Below are positions 39,911 to 48,747 of a stretch of DNA of 64,000 bases, piece by piece. Under the pieces are notes generated by a model, which was not told the DNA's origin, did not search any database, and saw only the letters and a program-made list of their open reading frames with translations. The stretch spans positions 61,129 to 125,128 of the forward strand of contig NZ_FPBJ01000004.1 in the NCBI RefSeq assembly GCF_900116635.1, read 5' to 3'. The number at the start of each line of letters is the position of its first letter. Position 1 is the stretch's first letter. The position numbers and the translations under genes were made by a program. The DNA comes from Xenorhabdus koppenhoeferi (GTDB taxonomy: Bacteria > Pseudomonadota > Gammaproteobacteria > Enterobacterales > Enterobacteriaceae).

Positions 39911-40726
39911 ATGTTTAATATGAAAACTACACCACGTAAATTAGCAATTTTATCTGTCTTGATCTCCTCTGTATTCTCAGCAGGAGCAAACGCAACATCA
40001 AAAGTAAAAAATATAAATGGTGTAGATGTAGATGTTTACAGCTCATCCGAATTAGATGGTTTTCTGAATGGAAAAGCAAATAATACTGATCTGAATGATC
40101 TGACCACTAAACTGAACGGAAAAGCAAATAATACTGATCTGAATGATCTGACCACTAAACTGAACGGAAAAGCAAATAATACTGATCTGAATGATCTGAA
40201 CAATAAACTGAACGAAAAAGCAACTATAAAAGAACTGACTAGGTTGCAAGGTGATCTGAAAAAACAAATAGAAGATGGGATGGTTAAACTTAACGTAGAT
40301 GATATAGTAGAAAGAGAAGTACTTAAGTCGCAGACAACACTAATCAAGGATATTGAAGTTGAAACTAGTGAACGTAAATTAGGAGATATAAAAACGTTAA
40401 AGGACGCGAACAATTATACTGATCAGCGTTTCGATAAGGCACAATCATATACAGACCAAAAAGTTAATCATCTCGATAATAAAGTTGACCGAAATGAAAA
40501 ACGCGCTAATGCTGGTATTGCCAGCGTAGCGGCAATGAGCAATATTCCTTATAGCAATAATACCGGATTTAGTCTTGGTTTAGGCTTAGGCCAATATAGA
40601 AATGGCAGCGCTGTAGCTTTAGGTATTCAAAATAAATTAAATGAAAATGTAAGCCTTAAATTGTCAACCAGCTGGAATAGTTCAGGCAGCCCGGTATTTG
40701 GGGCTGGTGTTGGTATAAGCTGGTAA
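39911..40726 (+). CDS. Short trimeric autotransporter (YadA-type anchor) with tandem repeats
   Basis: A 271-residue secreted protein with a signal peptide (about residues 1-28, cleavage after NA). Three repeats of GKANNTDLNDLTTKLN follow, then a coiled-coil stalk (LTRLQGDLKKQIEDG, YTDQRFDKAQSYTDQKV) and a C-terminal YadA anchor (NAGIASVAAMSNIPY... to GAGVGISW, ending in Trp). Such proteins form trimers in the outer membrane. This one lacks a large head domain, so it is a mini-adhesin or surface stalk. AT-rich composition suggests acquisition. Confidence 0.88.
   Translation: MFNMKTTPRKLAILSVLISSVFSAGANATSKVKNINGVDVDVYSSSELDGFLNGKANNTDLNDLTTKLNGKANNTDLNDLTTKLNGKANNTDLNDLNNKLNEKATIKELTRLQGDLKKQIEDGMVKLNVDDIVEREVLKSQTTLIKDIEVETSERKLGDIKTLKDANNYTDQRFDKAQSYTDQKVNHLDNKVDRNEKRANAGIASVAAMSNIPYSNNTGFSLGLGLGQYRNGSAVALGIQNKLNENVSLKLSTSWNSSGSPVFGAGVGISW
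40070..40213 (+). repeat. Three 48-bp tandem repeats within the autotransporter gene
   Basis: Units at 40070-40117 and 40118-40165 are identical; the third (40166-40213) differs only in the last part. Unit length is a multiple of three, so copy number changes would keep the frame and alter stalk length. Confidence 0.95.
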
Positions 40727-40789
40727 ATTTCCTTTCTGCTTGCTGTAATATAAAGTAAGTAAAAAAATGAAGTACGTACAAGGAAATAA

Positions 40790-40823
40790 CAGGAGAGGCA
40801 GTTAGCCCCTCCTGACTTTTTTT
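40790..40823 (+). terminator. Autotransporter gene terminator
   Basis: CAGGAGAGGC pairs with GCCCCTCCTG around a 5-base loop and is followed by a run of seven T residues (40817-40823). Confidence 0.85.
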
Positions 40824-40842
40824 GTTTCCATTGTTCAGGCCG

Positions 40843-40889
40843 TATACACTTCGTCTTTCAAACTGCCTCTTGAAATCCATTGGGTATAC
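40843..40889. repeat. Internally deleted ERIC (termini only, about 47 bp)
   Basis: TATACACTTCGTCTTTCAA and TTGAAATCCATTGGGTATA are the two ends of an ERIC element joined with almost nothing between. The whole core (about 80 bases) is missing. Confidence 0.85.
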
Positions 40890-40902
40890 AAAAGTATTCA
40901 AA

Positions 40903-42039
40903 TTACTTTGTCAAATCATCAAAAAATCGCTTCACGCCATCAAGGAAGCTCTTGGAACGAGGGCTGTTGGTTTCACCGCCTTTCCCGCCAAAAGATTCAC
41001 CCAGTTTACGCATTAACTCTTTCTGCTCTTCGTTCAGCTTAACCGGCGTTTCGACGACAACACGACATAACAAGTCACCTTGTGCACCACCGCGGACAGA
41101 TTTAACACCTTTACCTTTCATGCGGAACAGTTTACTGGTCTGAGTTTCCGCAGGGATTTTCAGGCTGACACGGCCATCAAGAGTGGGAACTTCAATTTCG
41201 CCACCCAATGCGGCAGTTGCGAAGTTGATCGGGACTTCACAATAGAGGTTGCTGCCTTCGCGCTCAAAAATATGGTGCGCTTTGACCTGAACCTGTACGT
41301 ATAAATCACCTGATGGTGCACCATTTTCACCGGCTTCACCTTCACCGCTCAAACGAATGCGATCATCGGTATCTACACCGGCAGGGATCTTAACAGACAG
41401 GGTTTTGTATTTTTCAACGCGACCATGACCGTGGCATTTACCGCAAGGTTCTTTGATGATTTTTCCGCGTCCGTGACACTGAGGACAAGGTTGCTGAACT
41501 GCGAAGAATCCCTGACGCATCTGTACCTGGCCCACACCATGACAGGTTGGACAGGTTTCTGGGCGGGTGCCTGTTTTTGCGCCGCTACCATGACAGATAT
41601 CACAGGATTCTAATGTTGGAATGCGGATCTCTTTGGTCACACCACGGACAGCTTCTTCCAGTGTCAGTTCCATGTTGTAACGCAGGTCTGAACCACGGCT
41701 GGCGCGCTGTTGACGACGACCGCCACCGAAAATATCTCCGAAAACGTCACCAAAAACATCACTAAAGTCAGCTCCACCACCGAAACCGCCAGCACCACCG
41801 CCCATGCCGCCCTGTTCAAAGGCAGCATGACCATATTGGTCATAAGCAGCGCGTTTTTGAGAATCTGTCAGGATTTCATACGCTTCTTTAATTTCTTTGA
41901 ATTTGCTTTCTGCGTCTTTATCGTCCTGATTACGATCAGGGTGATATTTCATTGCCAGCCGTTTATAGGCTTTTTTTATCTCTTTTTCGTCTGTGGTTTT
42001 GGAAACGCCCAAAACTTCGTAATAATCTTTTTTTGTCAT
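40903..42039 (-). CDS. dnaJ: Chaperone protein DnaJ
   Basis: DnaJ stimulates DnaK ATPase and delivers unfolded proteins. The protein has 378 residues from the ATG at 42039 ([12 protein letters not shown]). It has the J domain with HPD (YHPDRN), the Gly/Phe region ([18 protein letters not shown]), four CxxCxGxG zinc repeats and C-terminal substrate-binding domains. An upstream in-frame start adds 10 unrelated residues. It follows dnaK after about 105 bases. Confidence 0.97.
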   Translation of the reverse strand: MTKKDYYEVLGVSKTTDEKEIKKAYKRLAMKYHPDRNQDDKDAESKFKEIKEAYEILTDSQKRAAYDQYGHAAFEQGGMGGGAGGFGGGADFSDVFGDVFGDIFGGGRRQQRASRGSDLRYNMELTLEEAVRGVTKEIRIPTLESCDICHGSGAKTGTRPETCPTCHGVGQVQMRQGFFAVQQPCPQCHGRGKIIKEPCGKCHGHGRVEKYKTLSVKIPAGVDTDDRIRLSGEGEAGENGAPSGDLYVQVQVKAHHIFEREGSNLYCEVPINFATAALGGEIEVPTLDGRVSLKIPAETQTSKLFRMKGKGVKSVRGGAQGDLLCRVVVETPVKLNEEQKELMRKLGESFGGKGGETNSPRSKSFLDGVKRFFDDLTK

Positions 42040-42065
42040 TATATTATTTACCCTTAACAACGCAC

Positions 42066-42126
42066 GCACGGGCGCAGAGTTACCTCAACGCCCGTGCCAG
42101 TTAACAAGTAACAGGCGCCCTGTTAC
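42066..42126 (-). terminator. Two hairpins between dnaK and dnaJ
   Basis: GCACGGGCG / CGCCCGTGC (42066-42097) and GTAACAGG / CCTGTTAC (42108-42126) both fold with perfect stems. They could attenuate or process the dnaKJ transcript, consistent with DnaK being made in excess of DnaJ. Neither has a T-run. Confidence 0.6.
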
Positions 42127-42144
42127 CTTGCCCGCTAAGGGCTA

Positions 42145-44055
42145 TTATTTTTTGTCTTTAACTTCTTCGAATTCAGCGTCTACAACGTCGTCTTCTTTCT
42201 TCGCATTGCCTGCACCTGCGTCAGCAGCACCAGCCTGAGCTTGTTGCTGTGCAATTTCCAGAAGTTTCTGCGATGCTTCAACCAGAGCCTGGATCTTCGC
42301 TTCGATTTCAGCTTTATCTTCGCCTTTCGCCGCAGTTTCCAGCTCAGAAGATGCTTTCTCGATTACTGCTTTTTCGTCAGCAGTCAGGTTGTCACCCGCT
42401 TCTTCAACTTGTTTACGGGTACTGTGGATCAGTTGGTCAGCTTGGTTGCGAATCTGAACCAGCTCTTCAAATTTACGGTCAGCTTCTGCGTTGGCTTCTG
42501 CATCGCGTACCATCTGTTGAATTTCTTCTTCGTTCAGACCAGAAGATGCCTTGATGGTGATGTTCTGCTCACGACCAGAGTTTTTGTCTTTCGCAGAAAC
42601 GTGCAGGATACCGTCAGCATCAATGTCGAAAGTGACTTCGATCTGCGGAGTACCGCGCATTGCTGGCTGAATACCGTCAAGGTTGAACTGACCCAGTGAT
42701 TTGTTATCGTTGGCACGTTTACGCTCACCTTGCAGTACATGGATGGTTACTGCGGACTGATTGTCTTCTGCTGTAGAGAACACTTGGCTATGCTTGGTTG
42801 GAATAGTGGTGTTCTTAGTAATCAGGGATGTCATCACGCCGCCCATAGTTTCGATACCCAAGGACAGTGGCGTTACGTCCAGCAGCAGAACGTCTTTCAC
42901 GTCACCTGCCAGTACGCCGCCCTGAACTGCTGCCCCCATCGCAACGGCTTCATCTGGGTTGACATCTTTACGTGGCTCTTTGCCGAAGAAATCTGCAACT
43001 GCTTTCTGTACCATTGGCATACGAGTCTGACCACCAACCAGAATCACATCCTGGACATCAGATACAGACAGGCCAGCGTCATTCAGAGCAACTTTCAGTG
43101 GCTCGATAGAACGTTTAACCAGATCTTCAACCAGAGATTCCAGCTTCGCACGAGTTACTTTAACGTTCATGTGCTTAGGACCCGTCGCGTCTGCGGTGAT
43201 ATATGGCAGATTCACGTCAGTCTGCTGCGCGGAAGAGAGCTCAATTTTCGCTTTTTCAGCTGCTTCTTTCAGACGCTGCATGGCCAGTGGGTCGTTACGC
43301 AGGTCGATGCCTTGTTCTTTTTTGAACTCGTCAACCAGATAGTTGATCATGCGGCTGTCGAAGTCTTCACCACCTAAGTGAGTATCACCGTTGGTTGCCA
43401 GAACTTCATACGTTTTTTCGCCGTCAACTTCGTCGATTTCGATGATAGAGATATCGAAAGTACCGCCACCCAGGTCATAAACTGCGATGGTACGGTTACC
43501 GATCTCTTTGTCCAGACCATAAGCCAGAGCAGCCGCGGTTGGTTCGTTGATGATACGCTTTACTTCCAGACCTGCGATACGGCCGGCATCTTTAGTTGCC
43601 TGACGCTGTGCATCGTTGAAGTATGCCGGAACGGTAATAACAGCTTCGGTTATTGGCTCACCCAGATAATCTTCTGCTGTCTTCTTCATTTTCTTCAGAA
43701 CTTCAGCTGAAACCTGAGGTGGTGCCATTTTCTGGTTCTTCACTTCCAGCCATGCATCGCCGTTATCCGCAGCTATGATTTTGTATGGCATAATAGATAC
43801 GTCACGCTGAACTTCTTCGTCTGGGAAACGACGACCGATCAAACGCTTGATGGCGAACAGCGTATTTTGCGGGTTAGTAACAGCCTGACGTTTAGCAGGT
43901 TGACCAACCAGAGTTTCACCATCCTGAGTATACGCGATGATAGAAGGTGTGGTACGGTCACCCTCGCTGTTTTCAAGCACACGAGTGGTTGTGCCGTCCA
44001 TAATTGCTACACAAGAGTTGGTAGTTCCCAAGTCGATACCAATGATTTTACCCAT
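42145..44055 (-). CDS. dnaK: Chaperone protein DnaK (Hsp70)
   Basis: Hsp70 of 636 residues with the N-terminal [16 protein letters not shown], the ATPase signature [28 protein letters not shown], the linker [18 protein letters not shown] and a C-terminal EFEEV(K/D) tail typical of enteric DnaK. First gene of dnaK-dnaJ. Confidence 0.98.
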   Translation of the reverse strand: MGKIIGIDLGTTNSCVAIMDGTTTRVLENSEGDRTTPSIIAYTQDGETLVGQPAKRQAVTNPQNTLFAIKRLIGRRFPDEEVQRDVSIMPYKIIAADNGDAWLEVKNQKMAPPQVSAEVLKKMKKTAEDYLGEPITEAVITVPAYFNDAQRQATKDAGRIAGLEVKRIINEPTAAALAYGLDKEIGNRTIAVYDLGGGTFDISIIEIDEVDGEKTYEVLATNGDTHLGGEDFDSRMINYLVDEFKKEQGIDLRNDPLAMQRLKEAAEKAKIELSSAQQTDVNLPYITADATGPKHMNVKVTRAKLESLVEDLVKRSIEPLKVALNDAGLSVSDVQDVILVGGQTRMPMVQKAVADFFGKEPRKDVNPDEAVAMGAAVQGGVLAGDVKDVLLLDVTPLSLGIETMGGVMTSLITKNTTIPTKHSQVFSTAEDNQSAVTIHVLQGERKRANDNKSLGQFNLDGIQPAMRGTPQIEVTFDIDADGILHVSAKDKNSGREQNITIKASSGLNEEEIQQMVRDAEANAEADRKFEELVQIRNQADQLIHSTRKQVEEAGDNLTADEKAVIEKASSELETAAKGEDKAEIEAKIQALVEASQKLLEIAQQQAQAGAADAGAGNAKKEDDVVDAEFEEVKDKK

Positions 44056-44405
44056 CTAAACGCCTCCACAAAGAATTCATATATTCGGTCAAGTTACTAA
44101 GCTATATGAGGACGAATGTTTTCTTTTCAATGGCACTGATGGCCAGAAATTCCTCATTTTATATTTTCAGCTAATGCCGGAATATTAGTAGTAACTGTAG
44201 TTGAGACTTAGATGGGGTCATTCATCCCATCATCAAGGGGGAGACTGAAAAATTTTTGAGGTTTGATAAAATTTTTTTTTCTCAGACCATTGTGTAGTTG
44301 ATGCCATCACATTATGATTCGCCGCCTTTTATGATTTCTTGGCACCGGAAACCGCCGCCAGAAATTTTTTAATATTTTGTTTTATTCGTATTTTCCAGGG
44401 GGAGT
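44056..44405. other. dnaK-satP divergent intergenic region
   Basis: The 350-base gap contains the dnaK heat-shock promoter (listed separately) and the satP upstream region, with a GGGGGAG ribosome site just before the satP ATG. Nothing else was recognised. Confidence 0.6.
44213..44238 (-). promoter_or_regulatory. Sigma-32 promoter of dnaK
   Basis: On the minus strand -35 CTTGATG and -10 CCCCAT are separated by 13 bases, within a segment (CCCCCTTGATGA...ATGACCCCATCTAAG) nearly identical to E. coli dnaKp1. It is about 160 bases before the dnaK start. Confidence 0.9.
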
Positions 44406-44978
44406 ATGCATTCTACTAAGTTGGCGAACCCAGGCCCATTGGGTTTAATGGGTTTTGGCATGACCACCATTTTGTTGAATTTGCACAACGCAGGTTTTTT
44501 CCCATTGACCTCAGTTATCCTGAGCATGGGAATTTTTTATGGTGGTTTGGCTCAGGTGCTGGCTGGCATTTTTGAGTACAAAAAAGGGAATACTTTTGCT
44601 GCAACCGCATTTACCTCATACGGTATGTTCTGGCTGAGTTTGATTGGCTTGCTTTTCCTGCCAACAATGGGGTTAGCTGAAGCAACCAGCCATGAATTCC
44701 TCGGCGTTTATCTGGCCCTGTGGGGGATTTTCACCCTGTTTATGTTTTTTGGTACGTTGAAAGCAAACCGTACTCTGCAATTTGTGTTTGCCAGCCTGAC
44801 GCTGCTGTTCGCATTGTTGGCGATTGGCAATATCACGGGTAATGCGGGCATCTTGGCCTTTGCTGGTTTTGAGGGTGTTATCTGTGGTGCAAGTGCTTTC
44901 TATCTGGCAATGGCGGAAGTTCTGAATGAACAATACGGCCGTACTATTTTGCCAATTGGTGAAGTAAAACACGCCTAA
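44406..44978 (+). CDS. satP: Succinate-acetate/proton symporter SatP
   Basis: A 190-residue AceTr/GPR1 family membrane protein with six helices and the signature [10 protein letters not shown] near the N-terminus. E. coli SatP (YaaH) takes up acetate and succinate, and is likewise a neighbour of dnaK. Divergent from dnaK and convergent with the MFS gene. Confidence 0.95.
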   Translation: MHSTKLANPGPLGLMGFGMTTILLNLHNAGFFPLTSVILSMGIFYGGLAQVLAGIFEYKKGNTFAATAFTSYGMFWLSLIGLLFLPTMGLAEATSHEFLGVYLALWGIFTLFMFFGTLKANRTLQFVFASLTLLFALLAIGNITGNAGILAFAGFEGVICGASAFYLAMAEVLNEQYGRTILPIGEVKHA

Positions 44979-45086
44979 TCGTTGTAAGGCAGGATGAATA
45001 TTTATGCTCATCCTGTTCTTCCTGTTCTTCCTGTTCTTTAAAAGAAGCTGTTATTGTCCCCTATTCTTCATTATCTGCTACATCTG

Positions 45087-46358
45087 CTACACGCCTTTTT
45101 TCCACAAATAACCCCCTAATAAGAAACCGATAGCCGATAAGGACATCATATAGTAGGCGGGTGCTTGTGACGTATATTTCAGCAGTAAGGTCACAAGGAT
45201 CGGGGTCAATCCGCCAAAAATGGCATAAGCCAGATTATATGAAAATGAAATGCCACTGAAACGCACTTCTGGCGGATAGCTCTTGACCATGACGAACGGC
45301 GCTGCTCCGACCACGCCAACAGACAGCCCGACGATAGCATAAGCGCTAAATAATGTGAGTGGTTCATCGCTGATATTATGGTAAAAAATCCAACTTGTGG
45401 CAGCCAAAAGAAGACAACCGATAATTAAAACGATACCGGCTCCCCACTTATCACATAAATATCCGACAGATACACAGCCAATCGCCAATGAAATGATGGC
45501 CAGACTATTTGCTTTCAGGGTCAGCGACTGTTCCAGATGAAATACTGTCTGCATATAAGTTGGTGTCATTAAGATGACGACAACGATGCCAGCGGAGAGT
45601 AACCAAGTCAGCAGCATAGACATTATAACGGCGCGTTTGTGATTAAAAACCACAGACTTGAGCGGCATGTCTTCTGCCAATACCTTGCGCTCCTGCATTT
45701 CTTTGAAGACAGGTGTTTCATGTAACCAACGGCGCAGGTACACAGCACACAGGCCGAAAATCCCGCCCAGCAAGAATGGCAGGCGCCAGGCCCAGTCCAG
45801 GACTTCTTGTTTGATATAAATAGACATAATGATGGTTGCCACAAGAGAACCAAATAAAATTCCTATGGTCAGGCCGGCTGTAAGAACACCACACGCAAAT
45901 CCAATGCGTTTATGGGGAACATGTTCTGCTACAAAAACCCATGCACCGGGAACTTCCCCGCCAATAGCAGCCCCCTGCATCACACGCATAAATAAAAGCA
46001 GCAGGGGAGCGACGATGCCAATAGAATCATAGGTAGGCAGCATCCCGATGGCCAGCGTTGGTACAGCCATCAGGAAGATACTGAGTGAAAACATTTTCTT
46101 ACGTCCGACCAAATCACCAAAATGAGCCATGATGATTCCACCTAAGGGCCGGGCTAAATAACCCGCAGCAAAAATGCCAAAGGTTTGCAGTTGCCTAAGC
46201 CATTCAGGTATGTCCGCAGGAAAAAACAGCGTACCAAGCGTAACGGCAAAAAAGACGAAGATAATAAAATCATAAAACTCCAAAGCACCACCCAGAGCAG
46301 CCAGAAACAGAGTTTTATAGTCTTGCTTGTTTAATGAACGATTTTGATATTGTGACAT
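45087..46358 (-). CDS. MFS transporter, metabolite:H+ symporter (MHS) type
   Basis: A 423-residue major facilitator of twelve helices, with the MHS-type N-terminus (GGALEFYDFIIFVFFAVTLGTLFFP), motif A (GDLVGRKKMF) and GEVPGAWVFVAEHVP in TM5. The family normally imports organic acids or zwitterions (ProP, KgtP, ShiA). It lies downstream of the antibiotic-type cluster in the same orientation, 294 bases after its last gene, so it could be a cluster transporter. The hlm cluster also has an MFS gene, but the subfamily match is not established. Confidence 0.8.
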   Translation of the reverse strand: MSQYQNRSLNKQDYKTLFLAALGGALEFYDFIIFVFFAVTLGTLFFPADIPEWLRQLQTFGIFAAGYLARPLGGIIMAHFGDLVGRKKMFSLSIFLMAVPTLAIGMLPTYDSIGIVAPLLLLFMRVMQGAAIGGEVPGAWVFVAEHVPHKRIGFACGVLTAGLTIGILFGSLVATIIMSIYIKQEVLDWAWRLPFLLGGIFGLCAVYLRRWLHETPVFKEMQERKVLAEDMPLKSVVFNHKRAVIMSMLLTWLLSAGIVVVILMTPTYMQTVFHLEQSLTLKANSLAIISLAIGCVSVGYLCDKWGAGIVLIIGCLLLAATSWIFYHNISDEPLTLFSAYAIVGLSVGVVGAAPFVMVKSYPPEVRFSGISFSYNLAYAIFGGLTPILVTLLLKYTSQAPAYYMMSLSAIGFLLGGYLWKKGV

Positions 46359-46652
46359 AACTTACCGATTTATAGTTATAAAATAAGATTTTCATGACTA
46401 TTTTCAATCACCTTGTTGCGATTTGGCTAGATGAAAATATAACTTATGCTATATTAAAAGATGTTTATTCTACAATTTTTAAAATGAAACCATTATGGTG
46501 ATATGTAGCTTAAAATAGGTAGCTTAAATTTTCTCAAAATGGCTTTAATGGCGAGCTACCAGAGGATTTGGCAGGGGAAGAGTAAGAATCCTATTTGCTG
46601 ATTAACTATTCTGCCAGGTAAGGATTACTGAACACTCTTCCACAGATAAAAG
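46359..46652. other. Gap between MFS gene and flavoprotein gene
   Basis: These 294 bases are AT-rich and carry no recognisable ORF, RNA or repeat; they presumably hold the MFS promoter and the cluster's 3' end. Confidence 0.5.
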
Positions 46653-47228
46653 TTATTTCGGTAGATATTGTTTTAACAGAGAAATAACCGTTTCAGTGTC
46701 CGGCAGTGAAGGATGCCCGACCATCCGTTGCAGGGACGCATCAAAGTTTTCATGCCACACAGGTTCAATAACATGGTAGCTATCATTGCGTAACTGGTTG
46801 ATATTGCGGCGTGTTGCATCTTTTTCCCACATTACACTACCCATGACAGGAAAAAACAAAACAGGAAATGTGGAGGCCAAAACGACTGTCGTTAATCGGT
46901 TGGTCGCACCGCCGTGGGCAACAGTTGCCAGTGTGTTGGCAGTTGCAGGTAGAACTGCCATGAGGTCATGATCCGCAACAATGCGTGAAGGCTTATCTGT
47001 TGGCCAGTCTTGCGGTTTTTCTCCGCTGATAACTCGATCGGCATAGAGAGCAACCGTTTCTGCTGGCAAAAAGGTAGTGGCGTTGTTTGTCATTATTACC
47101 GTTAAAGTACAGTCGATCGTTGCCTTAATAGCTAAAAGGTATCTGGGAAGAAGGCTGATATCGACGGAGCCGGTTGTCCCAATCAGAATCCGCGGTTTTA
47201 TCTGTTGAATCATTTCATCATTTTTCAT
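46653..47228 (-). CDS. EpiD/PPC-decarboxylase-like flavoprotein (HFCD family, HlmF-type)
   Basis: A 191-residue HFCD-family flavoprotein, aligning well by eye with EpiD: ILIGTTGSVDISLLPRYLL at the start, LPATANTLATVAHG (PASANT motif) in the middle and LFFPVMGSVMW near the PxMNxxMW motif. Such enzymes oxidatively decarboxylate cysteine carboxylates to enethiols, which fits the dithiolopyrrolone core. The two catalytic residues of EpiD (His67 and the Asn in PNMN) appear replaced here by Pro and Gly. It is the last gene of the cluster block. Confidence 0.82.
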   Translation of the reverse strand: MKNDEMIQQIKPRILIGTTGSVDISLLPRYLLAIKATIDCTLTVIMTNNATTFLPAETVALYADRVISGEKPQDWPTDKPSRIVADHDLMAVLPATANTLATVAHGGATNRLTTVVLASTFPVLFFPVMGSVMWEKDATRRNINQLRNDSYHVIEPVWHENFDASLQRMVGHPSLPDTETVISLLKQYLPK

Positions 47229-47313
47229 GGGTAAATTAGCCTTTTATTATCAGCATGGCTGGTTAGCTAAAATAACGGGTTAGTTAAAATAACGGGTTAG
47301 TTAAAATAAATAG

Positions 47314-48156
47314 TCAGCGATACTCGTTTGCATGTTCCAGTAATCCATCCAGTTCCACTAAGTAAGAGCATTTGCGATGCTCTTGCCAATCCCGTGGATA
47401 TCCCAACGAAACTTCAATATGGATAATATTCTGAATATATTCGATATTTGGAATGTGCAGATGACCGTATACCACCATGCGTACTCCTTTTCTCGATGCC
47501 CACTGATGAGTTTTTTCACTACCGCACCAAATGGAAAATTCGGTATTGCGTAAAGATTCGAGGGGTTTTCGGATGATGGGAAAGTGGCTCATCAGGATGA
47601 TGTCTTCATCATCTGGAATGATATTCAAACGTTTTTCGGTATATTGAATACGCTCTCGGCACCAATCGATAATACTTTTGTGGGGATAGGTTTTCAGGAA
47701 GAACTCGTCAGAACTAATGACACCACACCGGCGGGCGCGTTCGATAGCCTGATCAGCGGTATAGTCAAAGGTGTTTCTGAATGAATAGTCGTACAGCGTA
47801 AAGACAGGGGCAATGGTGACAGCTGAACCATCCCCCATGTGGTAGCGGCAGAACTCATCTTCCGGGGTGAGAACGTTATATTTTCGGCAGATATTGACCA
47901 AATGTTCATAACGCAGGACACCGGGTAACTTTAATGGATCTTTGGGGGTACACCAAAGTTCATGATTACCCGGTGTCCAAACAACCTGGGCAAACCGTTG
48001 GGACAGTGTACTGATAACCCATGTAAAGTCTGATTCCTGCTCTGCAATATCGCCGGCAAGCAGGAGCCAATCATTGGGCGTGGTTGGCCTTAATGATTCA
48101 ACCAGCAAACGATTTGCAGCATGGGATACATGTAAATCACTGATAGCCAACAGCAT
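47314..48156 (-). CDS. Metallophosphoesterase
   Basis: A 280-residue calcineurin-like phosphoesterase with all metal-site motifs: DLH (MLLAISDLHVSH), GDI (LLLAGDIAEQE), GNHE (WTPGNHELW), SHFP (ILMSHFPII) and GHLH (MVVYGHLHIPN). Substrate unknown. It lies in the same direction as and between the globin and flavoprotein genes of the dithiolopyrrolone-type cluster, with small gaps, so it is probably co-transcribed. It is not part of the core hlm set I know. Confidence 0.85.
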   Translation of the reverse strand: MLLAISDLHVSHAANRLLVESLRPTTPNDWLLLAGDIAEQESDFTWVISTLSQRFAQVVWTPGNHELWCTPKDPLKLPGVLRYEHLVNICRKYNVLTPEDEFCRYHMGDGSAVTIAPVFTLYDYSFRNTFDYTADQAIERARRCGVISSDEFFLKTYPHKSIIDWCRERIQYTEKRLNIIPDDEDIILMSHFPIIRKPLESLRNTEFSIWCGSEKTHQWASRKGVRMVVYGHLHIPNIEYIQNIIHIEVSLGYPRDWQEHRKCSYLVELDGLLEHANEYR

Positions 48157-48205
48157 GCTTTCACCTCACTATCGCTAAATGTCCTTTAAGGGTCAGAGCA
48201 AAAAA

Positions 48206-48670
48206 TTAGGGCGTTCCCGGAGGGGCATCTCCCCAACCCCATTTGGGTACAGTTTCGCGGCGTGATGGCTTTGCATCCGGCTGGGAATTAGCCTCAGCCC
48301 TGCGGGAACCCCATTCGATATAGCCTGCGAATGCTGCGCGAAATTCAGGGTCGGACGGTAAACCGACTTCATCGGCAGCCAGCATAAGTAAATCGACCCA
48401 TCTTTTCCGCTGTTCAGGTTGAATACTCCTGCCCCGGTGACGGCTCAGCATGACTTTGAATCCACCGCGTTCATTGGTATAACGTTCTTCTCCGCCGAGC
48501 ACTTCTTCCAGCCACATAGCGACATGGCCCGGGTGGTCTGATTTCATGTTCTCAAACAGCGGGGCCAGCAGTTCATCTTGTTCAACCTTGGCATAAAAGG
48601 TGTCCATCAGTTTCATGAGCACCTCACGGCCTCCCATCCATTCAAATAAGGTTGGTGTTTCATTTGCCAT
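48206..48670 (-). CDS. Group II truncated hemoglobin (HlmG-type)
   Basis: A 154-residue 2/2 globin with the proximal His in VMLSRHRGRSI, the group II Trp in KRWVDLLMLAADEVG, and the N-terminal FYAKVEQDELLAPLFENM. Globins of this group are a regular part of dithiolopyrrolone clusters; the role there is not established, with an oxidation or oxygen/thiol-handling role usually suggested. The C-terminus is Pro- and Trp-rich (VPKWGWGDAPPGTP). Confidence 0.9.
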   Translation of the reverse strand: MANETPTLFEWMGGREVLMKLMDTFYAKVEQDELLAPLFENMKSDHPGHVAMWLEEVLGGEERYTNERGGFKVMLSRHRGRSIQPEQRKRWVDLLMLAADEVGLPSDPEFRAAFAGYIEWGSRRAEANSQPDAKPSRRETVPKWGWGDAPPGTP

Positions 48671-48747
48671 AACATAACCTCTTATATGAGTACGTTAACG
48701 ATATTAATGATGCTGTGATTCAGACAAGGACGGTGTCTGAATACTTA

